Notes under the pieces: model-generated
The model's database searches: none
The model's input: only the letters and a program-made list of their open reading frames with translations
Told to the model about the DNA's origin: nothing
Assembly (NCBI RefSeq): GCF_028372415.1
Contig: NC_092878.1
Location: forward strand, 28,068,903-28,132,902
Direction of reading: 5' to 3'
DNA length: 64,000 nucleotides
DNA from: Notamacropus eugenii
Taxonomy: Eukaryota; Chordata; Mammalia; Diprotodontia; Macropodidae
Shown here: one piece after another, positions 19,601 to 29,701 of the stretch
Layout: each line of letters opens with the position of its first letter
Numbering within the stretch: the first letter of the stretch is position 1
Translations under genes and position numbers: made by a program

Positions 19601-22600
19601 GTGACATGCAGGCCAGAACCTCAAGCAAATTAGGCGTATCCTTGCCAGGCAGGCCTGCCCCCCAACTCTCTGTCTGGCACATCCTGTCTCCACTCTTGTC
19701 AAGCGCCTAATGAGCACATGGCTTTGTCTGAGACAGAGCAGAGGTTTTGATTTGGGAGAGAGGCAGGATGGCCTAGGGAGGAGAGGGCCAGTCTTGGAGT
19801 CAGGAAGACCCAGGTTCAGGGCCTTCCTCTGACTTACACTAGCTGTGGTCACTCCCTTCTCAGTATCCTGAAGTTCAGCAGCTGATCTACATGAGTAAAT
19901 GAACAAGTGAATGTAAAAGCATTTACTATAACTGCTAAGTTTACAAATAGGAAAAATCAAGACAGACCCTGCCCCCTGCCCTCGAGGTGTTCCCTCTTTA
20001 ATTGGGGGAGAGTTTAGCTAGAGGCCCTGAGTGCGCTTGCAGCAGGGTGGATGTTAGTGCCCTGGGGTCTGGGGACACAGCAGCAGGGCAGATGGTAAGG
20101 TATGGGCACAGAGGCAAGAAGACAACTTGGAGAGTAAGGCCAGACTGCTCTGTTTTCCTGAAGCTTACATCTTATTCCCAGCTCATCCAAGGGGTGAGAG
20201 CAGTCATGCTACTTTTCTCAGCTGGGGTGTAGGAGACCCAGGGGTGTGGGGCGGGGAGGGGAGAGAGAAAGGAAGGGATGAAGAAAGGGGGCCCTGGCTG
20301 GTTCATCCTGAAGCAGAAGAAATTCCCTACAATGATGAAATCATAAGTTTCCACCCTACCCCCCCAAATTTGGGAAGCCCCCGTACACATAGCTTTCCTG
20401 TCAATTCCAACTCTCAATCTTATATCCCTGTGTCCTATCTGAAGCCTCTCCATAAGATTCCATTGGTAGAGATGAACCCCAGAGCCCCCTGAGGATGCAG
20501 ATCTTTTTTCCATAGGGAGTTGTCCCAGGAAATTTGGGCTAATTCTGGGTCATCTCCTGAGGGGGATAGAGCCAGTTCTATCACTTTCTTTTCCATGCAG
20601 AGGTTAGGAGTAGACCAGCAGGTGACTGGGGATTCTAGCTTGTAGACGATTGAGAGCCCCTTTATGTGGGGAAAGGGTGAGAAGAGGTGAAGGAGGACGT
20701 CATCCTTGTCTGGTGTTACTGGGCTTCTTAGGAATGGGAGGTTTTGTGGCTGGTCTAAACCCTTTGGAGTTCCTGTTGACCTCAACATCCTCCCAGTGCT
20801 CTCCAATGGGAACCTGGAGGGTTTGGTTGGAATTAGGGTAGAAAGTCATCGGCTCTGGAGTAAGAGAATCTGGGTTCAAATCCCACCTCTGATGGTTACT
20901 GCCTAGGCAAGATGTGTTACTTCCCTGGGTCTCAGTTTCCTTATCTGTGAAAAGAGGGGGTTAGACTAGGTAACTTCTGAGATTCTTTCTAGCTCTAGTC
21001 CTATCAACCCTAGCTCTGTAGTGAGTTGTAGGGTCTTTGAGCAGCTGGACTGTGTCCAGTGCCCTGGGGCTAACTCGGAGTCTACTGCTCAGAGGCCTCA
21101 CTAGGGCTACTCCCATCCTCAGATTCCAGTGGTGGCCATTATGGCCACAGGTGGTGGGATCCGGGCGATGACTTCCTTGTATGGGCAACTCTCAGGCCTG
21201 AAGGAACTGGGCCTTTTGGATTGTGTCTCCTACATCACAGGAGCCTCAGGTTCCACATGGTGAGCCAAGGGGTGGGTTGGGTGGAATTAGCCTGGGTGGC
21301 ATCTGGGAGGGTTGGGGCAGGGTTGGGCAAGGCAAGACCCATGGGGTTTATCATCGCAACACCCTCCAGGGCTGCTATGCCCAGGCTGAGGGGGCTGAGA
21401 GCATGCACATTTTTGGGAGAGGATGCTGCAGTGAGTTTGCTGCCTCCTAAGAAAGTACCTCACCTCTGGGAAATTCTCAGGTCTCTGACCCCTACAAGAT
21501 TGTGGGAGTACCTCTAGTTCTGTGCTAGATCTGATTAGAAGGGGAGGTACTGGTTCATGGCCAGGAAAGCTCACCTCATTGATTCAAATGCTCCTTGAGG
21601 GCAGGTACTGGCTCACTTGCCTTAACACAGGCCTGGCACAGAGTAATAGAAAAGAAAGAGGTAACAAGCATTTATTAAATCCCAACTATATGCCGGGCCC
21701 TGTGGAAAGCACTTTACAAATATCTCATTTGATCCTGACACCAACCCTGGGAGGTAGGTGCTACTATTCCCATTTTACAGTTGAGGAAACTGAGGCAGGC
21801 GGAGCTTAAGTATTTGCCCACTAGTCAGTGTCTGAGGTCACATTTGAACTCAGGGCCTCTCGACTCCAGGTGTAGTGCTCTATCCATTTCACCATCCAAC
21901 TACCTCTGTTCCTCCCTTCCTTCCTTCCTCCCTTCCTTCCTTCCTTCCTCCCTTCCTTCCTCCCTCCCTCCCTTCCTTTCTTCCTTCCTTCCTCCCTCCC
22001 TCCCTACCTCACTTCCTTCCTTCCTTCCTTCCTTCCTTCCTTCCTTCCTTCCTTCCTTCCTTCCTTCCTTCCTTCTTCTCTCCCTCCTTCCTTCCCTCCT
22101 TCCCTCTCTTCTTTCCTTCCTTGTTTCCTTCCCTTCAATAGGTATTATTATCAAGAAAAATTTGAGAGCTTAATAAATGTTTTCATTCATTCATTCATTC
22201 AACAGTGAGTATTACTCAGTACCTATCAAGTCCTAGACACTATGGTAGGTTCAGAGGATCCCAAAACAAAAACAAAGCAATTTGTGTCCTCAAAGTGCCT
22301 GTCTACACTCTGCCATTCTTTTTCCTTGGAGTACGAATTAAACAGGGAGGGGTCCAGTGACTTGTTTTCCCCCAGTGGGCATGAATTTTGTATGTAGTCC
22401 TGAAATGACACCGTCCCACTTCCCCTGTGTCTCTATCTTTTCCCAGGGCCATGGCCAACCTATATGAGGATCCAGACTGGTCACAGAAGGACTTGGCAGG
22501 GCCTACCGCAGCAGTCAGGGCACAAGTGATCAAGAACAAACTGAGCATATTGGCCCCTTCCAGGCTACAGCGGTATCAGCAGGAATTAAAGGAGAGGACT

Positions 22601-25600
22601 CAGCAAGGCTACCCTCCCTGCTTCACAAACCTGTGGTCATTGCTTAATGAGGCCCTGCTGCATGATGAGGTGGGAAGGGGTTTGGGGTAATGAGGGTTGC
22701 CCATGGCTCTGGGTAGGGAAGGGTGCCACAGGGAATGAGCCAAGCCCTTAGTTACTGGGGGATAGGGATTAATGGGATGGAGAGGGGTAGTTGGGTAACT
22801 GGAAGGACATGGGATTCAGGCCCCAATAATCTTTCCATCCAGCCCCATGACTCCAGGCTGTCAGATCAGCAGGAGGCACTGAAGCATGGCCAGAACCCAC
22901 TGCCCATCTACTGTGCCCTCAACACCAAGGAGAAGAGTCTGAGCACCTTTGAGTTTGGAGGTGGGTGGAAGGGAGCCAGTGGGGTCTGCCAGACTGGGGA
23001 GTGGGGAGTAGAGGGGTCCATAGGAAAGAAAGAAAAAGACTTTCTAAGTCTACCCTGTGCCACCCATTTGCTGTTGTGATGGTTCTGTACTCTAAGCTTA
23101 AGGCCCAGCTCCCTGACTGAATGGCTTGGCCCAGGAGCAGGACTTGTTTTCTCTGTGGGAGAGATCCTACAGGCTCCCTGCCCTCAGCCACCAGCGGCAG
23201 GACTATACTTCTCACTCAAGCAGTTCTTAACCTCTCACCATTGTGGGTGAGTGAAGATGTTGCCTTTCCTACAGAATGGGTAGAGTTCTCCCCATATGAG
23301 GTTGGCTTTCCCAAGTATGGCGCCTACGTCCCTTCTGAGCTCTTTGGCTCCCAGTTCTTCATGGGGAGACTGATGAAGCGATTACCTGAGTCCCGGATCT
23401 GCTTCTTGGAAGGTAAGAGGGAGCAAGGAGGATCCCAGGGGGGACTGGAATGGGGGAGATCACTGGCCTTTCCTTGTGGGGATCAGTTTCTGAGCTCCTC
23501 CTCCTCCTCCCTGTGGGCCCCCTTGACTCCAGGGAGGCCAAAAGGGCCAAGTGTTGTCTGTGGTGTCTCCAACGCCTCCTATGGTTTTCTTGTTTGTTTT
23601 ATTGATGAAAATGGCATGAAAGGAGATTCATTACCCTCCACCTTAGTGCTCTCCCTGAGGACCATGGGGCTTTCTACCTGACCTGCAGTTAAAAAGCTCT
23701 TCAATGTGCTGTCTCCTTCTGTTAAAGTCTGAGCCTCTTGAGAGGGACTGACTGCCTTTGCTTTTCTATTTTCCATTTATATCCTGTGTTTAGCATCATG
23801 CTTAAGAAATGCAGATCTTTTTTTCTTCCTCCCTTCCTTCCTTCCTCCCTTCCTTCCTTCCTTCCTTCCTTCCTCCCTCCCTCCCTCCTTCCCTCCCTCC
23901 CTCCATCCCTTCCTTCCCTCCCTCCCTCCCTCCCTCCCTTCCTTCCTTCCTTCCTTCCTCCCTCCCTCCCTCCCTCCCTCCCTCCTTCCTTCCTTCCTTC
24001 CTTCCTTCCTTCCTTCCTTCCTTCCTTCCTTCCTTCCTTCCTTCCTTCCTTCCTTCCTTCCTTCCTCCCTCCCTCCCTCCCTCCCTCCTTCCCTCCCCTC
24101 CCTCCCTCCCTCCTTCCCTCCCTCCCTTCCTTCCTTCCTACACAGGCATCTGGAGCAACCTTTATGCAGCTAATCTTCAGGACAGCCTGTACTGGTCGTC
24201 AGAGCCTGACCAGTTCTGGGATCGCTGGGCTCAAGATCAAGTCATCCTGGGTATGCTCTGCACTCTTTGGGTTGGCACTTAAACAGAGGATAGACATGGC
24301 TTATCTAGGCCCTGTGAAGTGACCTTAGGAATGGTGACTCTCCAAACCTGTTCCTGGTCCCCATCCTTCCCATCCCTCTTTCTTCATGGGGGTGAGAGTG
24401 GGGGTGGAGGGAGAGAAGTGGGCTCCCAGCATAGGACATGAAGACTTTAGGAGTCTCCATTCGCTGAGGAACTCCCTCTCCTTCCAACTTGCAGACAAGG
24501 AGGAAATCCCCTCTCTGAAGATGGAAGAGCCTCCCTCCACTACAAACAAGATTGCCAAATTCTTTGTGGACCTTTTAACCCGGCGTCCCTTGGCAGAGGC
24601 CTCTCACAACTTCCTGCATGGTTTGCATTTCCATAGGGACTACTTTAAGCACTCCCATTTCTCAGCCTGGAAAGGTACCGGCTTCCCAGCTATCTCTTCT
24701 TAGATCTGGCTCATCTTTCTATTTCCTTTAAGATCCTTCCCTTCCCCTCCAGCCTTGGGGCTGCCTCGACTGTCTTACTGTGCTTACTTGCTGCCTGACC
24801 CACCCCCTAATTCTTTGTGTGAGCCCTGACCTATGTGACCCACCCTGGGGTGGAGGAGCTTCAGAGGGAAGCTCTTCTATGTCATTTAAAATAACTCTTT
24901 CCCTAGTGTTGAGCACAAGGCTGGCGCTTAGTAGGCACGTAATAAAAGTGTGTTTACTGATTCATTCTGGGCCCATCTCTTGAGAGGCAGTGTGGTATAA
25001 TGCATAGAATGCTGGTCCTAGAGTCAGGAAGATCTGGGTTCAGATCCTGCATCTGACATGTCTAGCTGTATGACTCTGGGCAAGTCACTTAACCTTTTTA
25101 GCCTCAGTTTCCTAATCTGTTAGTTTCAGGACTTTTAGGATCCTTTCCAACTCCTCATCTAGGATCCTCCAAGAGATACTTTCTCTTGGAGTACTCATGG
25201 AGATACTCTCATTCCTCTTGTGAAAGACAGTTCTTGGGAAGTGAGAGTGTTTTGGTGCCCTTAACCTGGCTGTAAACTGGCTCTGCTCTCTACTGTAGGC
25301 ACCAAATTGGATGGGCATCCTCACCAGCTGACACCTATGGAGCCATATCTCTGCCTGCTGGACGTTGGCTACTTCATCAACACCAGCTGCACTCCCCTGC
25401 TGATGCCCACGCGTCAAGTGGACCTTATCCTGTCATTAGACTACAACCTCCAGGGGCCCTTTCAGGTTAGAGATGAAAGAGTGAGGCCTCATCCCATGCA
25501 GTGGGACTGGACTGATTGGAGGAGTGGGATCCTGGGAGGAAAAAGTCTGGGATACAAGGCCTGGGAACCTAACACAACATTAATAATGTCTGGCATCTAC

Positions 25601-28600
25601 ATAGCATTGTAAGGTTTGCAAAGCGTCTTCACAATTACCGTGTGAGAGAGATACTATTATTATCCCTATTTTACAGACGAGGAAACTGAGGCTGCAAATG
25701 ACTTGTCTAGGGTCCCACAGCTATTTTAGTGTCTGAGGTTGGATTTGAACTCAGATCTGCCAGGCTCCAAATCCATCCTTCTATTTACTGTGTCACCTAC
25801 TAACACAACTCTCTTTCACTCTCTGTCTCTCTCTCTCTCTCTCCATATATGTGTGTATATATGTGGGTATGTGTATGTGTGTATATATACACACACCCAT
25901 AAATATATGTATATATAACATACACATATTCATACATATATATATGTCTTTATGTACATACACATTGCCACAACTGTATCTCCCTGCTCTCCTTGCCCTC
26001 TTAGGGCTATGGGAACAGATATGTTGCACCCTTTACCCAGAATCCCCCTCCTTGGCTAAGGTTGCCCTTAGTGACACCTGGGACTAGACCTTGGAAAGGC
26101 ACTGTTCTGCTCACTCAGGACACATAAAAACCTGCGGGGGTAAGTTTCATTACTTTACTCCCTGTCTACAAAGTTGGTGTGGCCTAGTAGATGAAGGGGC
26201 CAGCTTGGGAACTAGAAAGATATGGGTTCTAATGTTACTACCTCTGAGACCTGCTGGCTGATGTGATCACCATTCAGTCACTTTAATGCCTCAGTGCCCC
26301 AGGCAGCTCTTAAGACTGTTAATTACTTAAGAGCTGCCGATATGCATTAATGAAGGGCGTTCCATATGCAGATAAAATCACTAGTTTGAACAAAAACATT
26401 TTTTTTTTAAAGACTAGTCTAATTGGGAGAGGAGAGGAATAGGGAGTGGTAATGTTCTGGTAATTTCTTGGTATTTACTTTCAAGACTTCCTGGCTCCCA
26501 CTGGGAACCCAACTGGCCAGTTCCAGTTGAGCCATGCAGTACCCTCCCTCCTTCCTCCTTCCTGCTTCCTCCTTCCCTCCTTCCCTCCTTCTCTCCTTCC
26601 CTCTTCTCCCTTTGTCCACGCAGGGAATCATACCCTTACCTGTGGGTGCTCTATCCAAAGGAATATAAATTTTGATGGCTGAAACCTTGCAAGATATCTT
26701 GGGGTTTACAGCTAGATTTCTTTCTTAAGGACCATGCCTTAGACCCAAATCATTCTGGCTGTCATTGATGCCAGGCCAAGCTTCATTTGGTCATTATTTG
26801 GGTTCCAGTGGCTCAGAGTGAGTGAGTATAAGTAGCAATTGTTTCTGCTTTGGCCAGAAACCCTCCCAGCGTCTTCCCCTCCTAGATTGAATTTTTTTCT
26901 GGACTAGGTAAAGGAGATCATTCTTTGCCTCATTTCTTCTTACCTAGCTTTAATCACTGAATGTGTGTTGTCTTAGACAAACTGAGACCTGGGAAAGACC
27001 TCAACTTAAAAAGACCAAAATGTCCCCTTGCATCCAGGGCCATCTCCATCATCCTGATCTATATCCTTGTCATTGGACTCAGGTGGCTCAGGAGGAGAAA
27101 ATGAGGCTAGTGACTTTGTACAGCCCTCCTCACTTAAATCCAATTCACTTGCATGTTATGGCATCACTTCCCTGATGCCACAGTCCTCCTTGAGAACATA
27201 GGACACACAACAACAATCCTGGCCCCCTGTAGCAGTCACGGTCCCCAGCATGGACCTACACTGCTGATGTCACTGCAACTCTCCCCCTCCTCACCTCTGT
27301 CTCCTGCTGTTCCTCAGTCCCAGCTAATATCTCACCTACCGGAAGCCTTTCCCATCCCCCTTCATTCTCATGCCTTCCCCTGTCGATCATCTCCAGTTTA
27401 TCCAGGGTATCTTGCTTGTACATGTTTGTTTGCCTGTTGTTTCTCCCATTAGACAGTGAGCTCCTCGAGAGTCTTCCTTTGTATACCCAGCACTTAGCCC
27501 AGATGCCGGAAATGTAGTAGGTGCTTCATAGATGTTCACTGATAGGCTAACTCTATCCTTTGGACCCCTTTACAGTTTTCCACATCCAAGTATCAGTATT
27601 AGGAGGGTGGTCAGAATTTGGTGATTCCCATTGTGGTGTAGAGGAAAGAACAAGTCAGGGGATCTGTGTTTGAAGTCTGGCTCTGTTGCTCATGCATCAT
27701 GTGACTTTGGACAAGTCACTGCCTCTCTGGTCCTCAGTCCCCTTGTTTTTAAAATGATTATACTGGGCTAAATTAATTCCAAAGGTCTCTTCCAGGCAGC
27801 TAGGCAACATAGTGGATGGAATGCTGGGCTTGGAATCAGAAAATCTCGTCTTTCTGAATTCAAATCTGGTCTCAGACACTTACTTTGTGACTCTGCGTAA
27901 ATCACTTAATTTTGTTTGCCTCAGTTTTCCCATCTGCAAAATGAGCTGGAGAGAGAAATGGCAAACCACTCCACTATCTTTGCCAAGAAAACTCCAAATG
28001 CAGATATGACCAAAACCTGAACAACAAAGGTCTCTTCTAGCTCTGATAATCTGAGTCAACTTAGATTCACAGGGTTTCTACCTGTGGGGTGGTCAATTTT
28101 AAAACATGCCCAAATAAAACTTAAGACTCTTTTTTTACTTTTTAAAACTAGCTGGTTTAGGCTAATGTCCTCAGGCTGGATTTTGCTTTTATCTGAGTTT
28201 GTATTTAGCACATGAAGTGTGGTCAGTTTGTCACAACACGTTTCTCACCAACCCAACCCTGGCCTTGCCAAACTTTTGTAAATCATATACCATGCCTAAC
28301 TTGGGGCTTACTTTACAATTACAGCAGTTGGAACTGGTGGGCCGGTACTGCCAGCAGCAGGGGATCCCATTCCCCACCATTACCCCAAGTCCAGAGGAGA
28401 AGGAGCTGCCCCAAGAATGCCATAGATTTTCTGACCCCGAGTCTCTAGCTGCCCCGGTCGTACTCCATTTCCCCTTGATCAATGACTCCTTTCGGCAGTA
28501 CTCAGCCCCTGGTGAGACCATTCTGTACCTTCTTTGAACCTTTCATCCTTGTTTCATCTGCTCAGTGCCCCAGCACCTGCCCCTTTGGTACCTTTTTCCT

Positions 28601-28968
28601 GTCTTCCCCCAGCCCTTGGTATTTCTGCCTTTTCCACACTTTTCTCATGTGGTCCTCCACACACAGTTTCCCCGTTTGCCCTTCTTGTGATCCCTTCCTT
28701 TACAATGTTCCTCTCTCATGCTGATCATGGCAGCTTCTTCCTTGCAGGTGTCCAGCGGAAGCCTGAGGAACTGGCAGCTGGGGAGGTAAACTTGACCTCT
28801 TCTGGTTCCCCTTATCATTATACAAAGGTGTCATACAGTGAGGAGGATGTGGACAAACTACTCAGCCTCACCCAGTACAACATCTGCAACAATCAAGAGC
28901 AGCTCCTCCAGGCGCTTCAGGAGGCCGTGCAGAGGAGGAGACAGCGGAATCGTCAGGGGCAGCAGTGA
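10704..28968 (+). CDS. PLA2G4B: PLA2G4B, cytosolic phospholipase A2 beta
   Basis: Twenty exons join without a frame break to 786 residues plus TGA 28966-28968; human cPLA2-beta is 781. The enzyme is a C2-domain phospholipase that cleaves fatty acids from glycerophospholipids on internal membranes. Residues about 10-130 form the C2 domain, with Ca-binding loops visible as SKDILTPSDCY and [10 protein letters not shown]. The catalytic domain (about 290-740) shows the oxyanion motif TGGGIRAM (Arg about 309), the nucleophile in GASGSTW (Ser about 337) and the catalytic Asp in LLDVGYFIN (about 617). DVG in place of the more usual DG pair is also the human beta-isoform sequence. The C-terminus is basic ([12 protein letters not shown]). 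The start rests on a proposed 3-codon exon 1. JMJD7 lies just upstream in the same direction. Confidence 0.95.
10940..11310 (+). mobile_element. CR1/L3-type LINE 3' fragment
   Basis: Conceptual translation contains [19 protein letters not shown], the CR1-family ORF2 C-terminal pattern, followed by the usual 3' end ('gaagctggaagaccacttgt'). Lies in PLA2G4B intron 1. Confidence 0.7.
12420..12489 (+). CDS. PLA2G4B: PLA2G4B exon 2
   Basis: Acceptor ctcatag and donor t|gtgagt. It encodes [17 protein letters not shown], the first C2 strand and loop. Phase 0 at its start allows joining to exon 1 or, in a read-through transcript, to JMJD7 exon 6. Confidence 0.88.
12825..13030 (+). mobile_element. 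MIR-type SINE
   Basis: 'tggtgtagtggaaagaacac' start and 'cctcagtttcctagtctg' core, ending 30 bp before PLA2G4B exon 3. Confidence 0.75.
13063..13199 (+). CDS. PLA2G4B: PLA2G4B exon 3 (C2 domain)
   Basis: Acceptor ctctgtag; donor aag|gtgcca is weak and is followed by a CA-rich stretch. It encodes [17 protein letters not shown] and [17 protein letters not shown], typical C2 strands with the calcium-loop Asp. Confidence 0.93.
13303..13720 (-). repeat. Interspersed repeat with an embedded purine-rich expansion
   Basis: Flanks at 13310-13360 and 13640-13700 match a second copy at 60865-61060 (shared phrases include 'atcctttc', 'gacagt.tatg.g.t.ttcca'). Between them lies about 250 bp of gaga/ggaa simple sequence (13358-13612). 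Family name not recognised; strand arbitrary. Confidence 0.55.
13880..14018 (+). mobile_element. MIR-type SINE fragment
   Basis: 'gtttcatcatctgtaaaatg' core directly upstream of the PLA2G4B exon 4 acceptor. Confidence 0.65.
14023..14154 (+). CDS. PLA2G4B: PLA2G4B exon 4 (C2 domain)
   Basis: Acceptor gttctcag and donor cag|gtgaga. It encodes [17 protein letters not shown] and [19 protein letters not shown]. The FDQD..DD pattern is the third calcium-binding loop. Confidence 0.95.
14361..14406 (+). repeat. (CA)n microsatellite
   Basis: About 23 perfect CA units, ending 33 bp upstream of the 41-bp exon 5. Confidence 0.98.
14440..14480 (+). CDS. PLA2G4B: PLA2G4B exon 5 (41-bp micro-exon)
   Basis: Acceptor tctcccaag and donor ct|gtgagt. 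It encodes [14 protein letters not shown] (CA)n tract ends 33 bp upstream of the exon. Confidence 0.9.
14853..14895 (+). CDS. PLA2G4B: PLA2G4B exon 6
   Basis: Acceptor cctttcag and donor gtg|gtaagt. It encodes [15 protein letters not shown], matching human SNGVLV. Confidence 0.9.
15270..15450 (+). repeat. (GGGAT)n-like pentanucleotide array
   Basis: Irregular array of gggat, gagat, ggaat and aggat units, G-rich on the plus strand, in PLA2G4B intron 6. Confidence 0.9.
15743..15806 (+). CDS. PLA2G4B: PLA2G4B exon 7
   Basis: Acceptor taactcag and donor g|gtaagc. It encodes [15 protein letters not shown] followed by a divergent linker. Confidence 0.92.
15900..16050 (+). mobile_element. MIR-type SINE
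   Basis: 'ctgggttcaaatcttgactc' and 'aagtcacttaatctctctgg' block. Confidence 0.7.
16404..16534 (+). CDS. PLA2G4B: PLA2G4B exon 8
   Basis: Acceptor tgttccag and donor cag|gtaatg. It encodes the C2-catalytic linker with [20 protein letters not shown]-rich microsatellite begins about 30 bp into the next intron. Confidence 0.93.
16567..16620 (+). repeat. (GT)n/(GTAT)n microsatellite
   Basis: gtgtgcgtgt followed by tgtatgtatg units, starting about 32 bp after the exon 8 donor. Confidence 0.95.
17279..17362 (+). CDS. PLA2G4B: PLA2G4B exon 9
   Basis: Acceptor tctttcag and donor gag|gtagga. It encodes [20 protein letters not shown] and VSLPATE; the LPSG core is shared with the human protein. Confidence 0.9.
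18189..18226 (+). CDS. PLA2G4B: PLA2G4B exon 10 (38-bp micro-exon)
   Basis: Acceptor attttcag and donor gg|gtgagt. It encodes [12 protein letters not shown]. Phases match exons 9 and 11 exactly. Confidence 0.87.
19339..19474 (+). CDS. PLA2G4B: PLA2G4B exon 11
   Basis: Acceptor tgttgtag; donor gag|gtttga is weak. It encodes [19 protein letters not shown] and ends ELQEDE, just before the catalytic core. Confidence 0.93.
20845..21000 (+). mobile_element. MIR-type SINE
   Basis: 'ggttcaaatcccacctctg' and 'tctcagtttccttatctgtg'; ends about 120 bp before catalytic exon 12. Confidence 0.75.
21123..21259 (+). CDS. PLA2G4B: PLA2G4B exon 12 (oxyanion Arg and nucleophilic Ser)
   Basis: Acceptor catcctcag and donor tg|gtgagc. 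It encodes [18 protein letters not shown] and [13 protein letters not shown]. It carries the glycine-rich oxyanion loop with its Arg and the GxSGS nucleophile motif. Confidence 0.97.
21655..21905 (+). mobile_element. MIR/MON-type SINE
   Basis: 'taacaagcatttattaaatc' through 'tctatccatttcacca'; the following TTCC array grows from its 3' end. Confidence 0.85.
21909..22134 (+). repeat. (TTCC)n/(TCCC)n microsatellite
   Basis: About 225 bp, nearly all pyrimidine on the plus strand, in PLA2G4B intron 12 directly after a SINE. Confidence 0.98.
22447..22669 (+). CDS. PLA2G4B: PLA2G4B exon 13
   Basis: Acceptor tttcccag and donor gag|gtggga. It encodes [19 protein letters not shown] through [10 protein letters not shown], nearly colinear with human. 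Confidence 0.96.
22843..22960 (+). CDS. PLA2G4B: PLA2G4B exon 14
   Basis: Acceptor ccatccag and donor g|gtgggt. It encodes [19 protein letters not shown] and STFEFG. Confidence 0.95.
23275..23412 (+). CDS. PLA2G4B: PLA2G4B exon 15
   Basis: Acceptor cctacag and donor g|gtaaga. It encodes [20 protein letters not shown] and [13 protein letters not shown], a hallmark block of cPLA2 enzymes. Confidence 0.96.
23816..24139 (+). repeat. (TTCC)n/(TCCC)n microsatellite abutting exon 16
   Basis: 324 nt of pyrimidines with a single A (near 23905). It runs straight into the acacag acceptor of PLA2G4B exon 16. Confidence 0.98.
24146..24250 (+). CDS. PLA2G4B: PLA2G4B exon 16
   Basis: It encodes [18 protein letters not shown] and FWDRWAQDQ. 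The acceptor (acacag) follows directly after a 324-nt pyrimidine microsatellite that replaces a normal polypyrimidine tract. Donor g|gtatgc. Confidence 0.95.
24495..24674 (+). CDS. PLA2G4B: PLA2G4B exon 17
   Basis: Acceptor acttgcag and donor g|gtaccg. It encodes [19 protein letters not shown] and [15 protein letters not shown]. Confidence 0.95.
24990..25135 (+). mobile_element. MIR/MAR-type SINE
   Basis: 'ggcagtgtggtataatgcat' start, 'gggcaagtcacttaacc' core. Confidence 0.75.
25299..25465 (+). CDS. PLA2G4B: PLA2G4B exon 18 (catalytic Asp)
   Basis: Acceptor tactgtag; donor cag|gttaga. It encodes [19 protein letters not shown] and [16 protein letters not shown]. The Asp of LLDVG pairs with the exon-12 Ser in the catalytic dyad. 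Confidence 0.96.
25575..25800 (+). mobile_element. MIR/MON-type SINE
   Basis: 'catagcattgtaaggtttgc' through 'atttactgtgtcacctacta'. Confidence 0.8.
25810..25975 (+). repeat. CT, TG/TA and CA mixed microsatellite
   Basis: (ct)n followed by alternating tgtatata and cacacata units; partly self-complementary. Confidence 0.85.
27060..27545 (+). mobile_element. L2 LINE 3' end
   Basis: 'cctgatgccacagtcctcct', then 'gacagtgagctcctcgagag' and 'agtaggtgcttcatagatg', a readable L2 tail in PLA2G4B intron 18. Confidence 0.7.
27620..27785 (+). mobile_element. MIR-type SINE
   Basis: 'gtggtgtagaggaaagaaca' and 'ggacaagtcactgcctctct'. Confidence 0.7.
27785..28030 (+). mobile_element. MAR1-like marsupial SINE
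   Basis: Full pattern from 'ggcagctaggcaacatagtg' through 'atggcaaaccactccact' to 'cctgaacaacaaag'. The second half is specific to marsupials. Confidence 0.85.
28325..28511 (+). CDS. PLA2G4B: PLA2G4B exon 19
   Basis: Acceptor aattacag and donor g|gtgaga. It encodes [16 protein letters not shown] and [17 protein letters not shown]. It follows a 2.9-kb intron filled with SINE and L2 copies. Confidence 0.95.
28748..28968 (+). CDS. PLA2G4B: PLA2G4B exon 20 (C-terminus)
   Basis: Acceptor ccttgcag. It encodes [38 protein letters not shown] and a basic tail, ending at TGA 28966-28968. Confidence 0.96.
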
Positions 28969-29695
28969 TGGGGAAGTCAGCCAGCGAGTAAATGGACCAT
29001 TGCCACCAGATGAACTGGGCTGCTGGTCTGCCATCCTACTCCTGAACCTCCCTCAACCTGCAGACTTCTTCACACATTCCAGAGTTTCAGAGGTGGAGGG
29101 ACTGAGTTGGTTCCTTGGGTATCCAAGTTCCATCTAGTTGAGGCCTTGTTGGCTCTTTCACACCTGTGGCCAGACCTTGGGAATGTCCTGGACATGAGGT
29201 CTACTTCAGCTTGCTTCTGAATTTATTACCATTTTCAGCAAGAAGTTCTGGAGAACCCCAAGAGGGTGCTGTAGAAATGAAGACCTGGAAAGCAAGCCTT
29301 ATCCAAAATATCTGTTTGGACCATCAGGGAAAAGAAAAGGCAGCCAGCCACCCTAATGCAGCTGTACATCCTGTGCTGTTTTCATGTGTTCCTGCTTGGA
29401 GAGGACAGGAGCCTTAGGGCACGTGGAATACTAGGTCAGACAGCTCATGCTCACTGGTTGTGGCAGGAGGTCATCTGTGTGTGTGTTTGTGCATATGTGT
29501 GTACATGTGGCAGGGAGGGGGAAGGATGGAGAGATAAGAGGAGAGGAGGGATGGGAGGAAAGCTGTTGGAACACAGACTGGTTCCTCTAAATGGGTGGAC
29601 TACATTAGATATAGGAATCAAAGCCCTAAGACATGTATCCTGTTGATTTTCATTGGTGCTAAGACAGCACAGACCTGTGATTTCTAGTATTCTAT

Positions 29696-29701
29696 GATAA
29701 A
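29696..29701 (+). promoter_or_regulatory. Candidate PLA2G4B polyadenylation signal (GATAAA)
   Basis: A GATAAA variant hexamer about 730 bp after the stop. No AATAAA is seen in the first kilobase of 3' flank. Weak, position-based inference. Confidence 0.25.

Larger units (their letters stand above)
25466..28324 (+). other. PLA2G4B intron 18
   Basis: The largest verified PLA2G4B intron. It holds a MIR/MON SINE, mixed microsatellites, an L2 tail, a MIR and a MAR1-like SINE. No extra exon is seen. Confidence 0.8.

Noticed and set aside
19236..19960. Overlapping minus-strand frames of 148 and 170 codons
   Set aside because: Antisense of PLA2G4B exon 11 and neighbouring GC-rich intron; no own splice or domain signals.
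23738..24322. A 194-codon frame of Leu-Pro-Ser-Phe repeats
   Set aside because: Translation of the TTCC microsatellite. The real coding part (exon 16) uses the frame set by exon 15.
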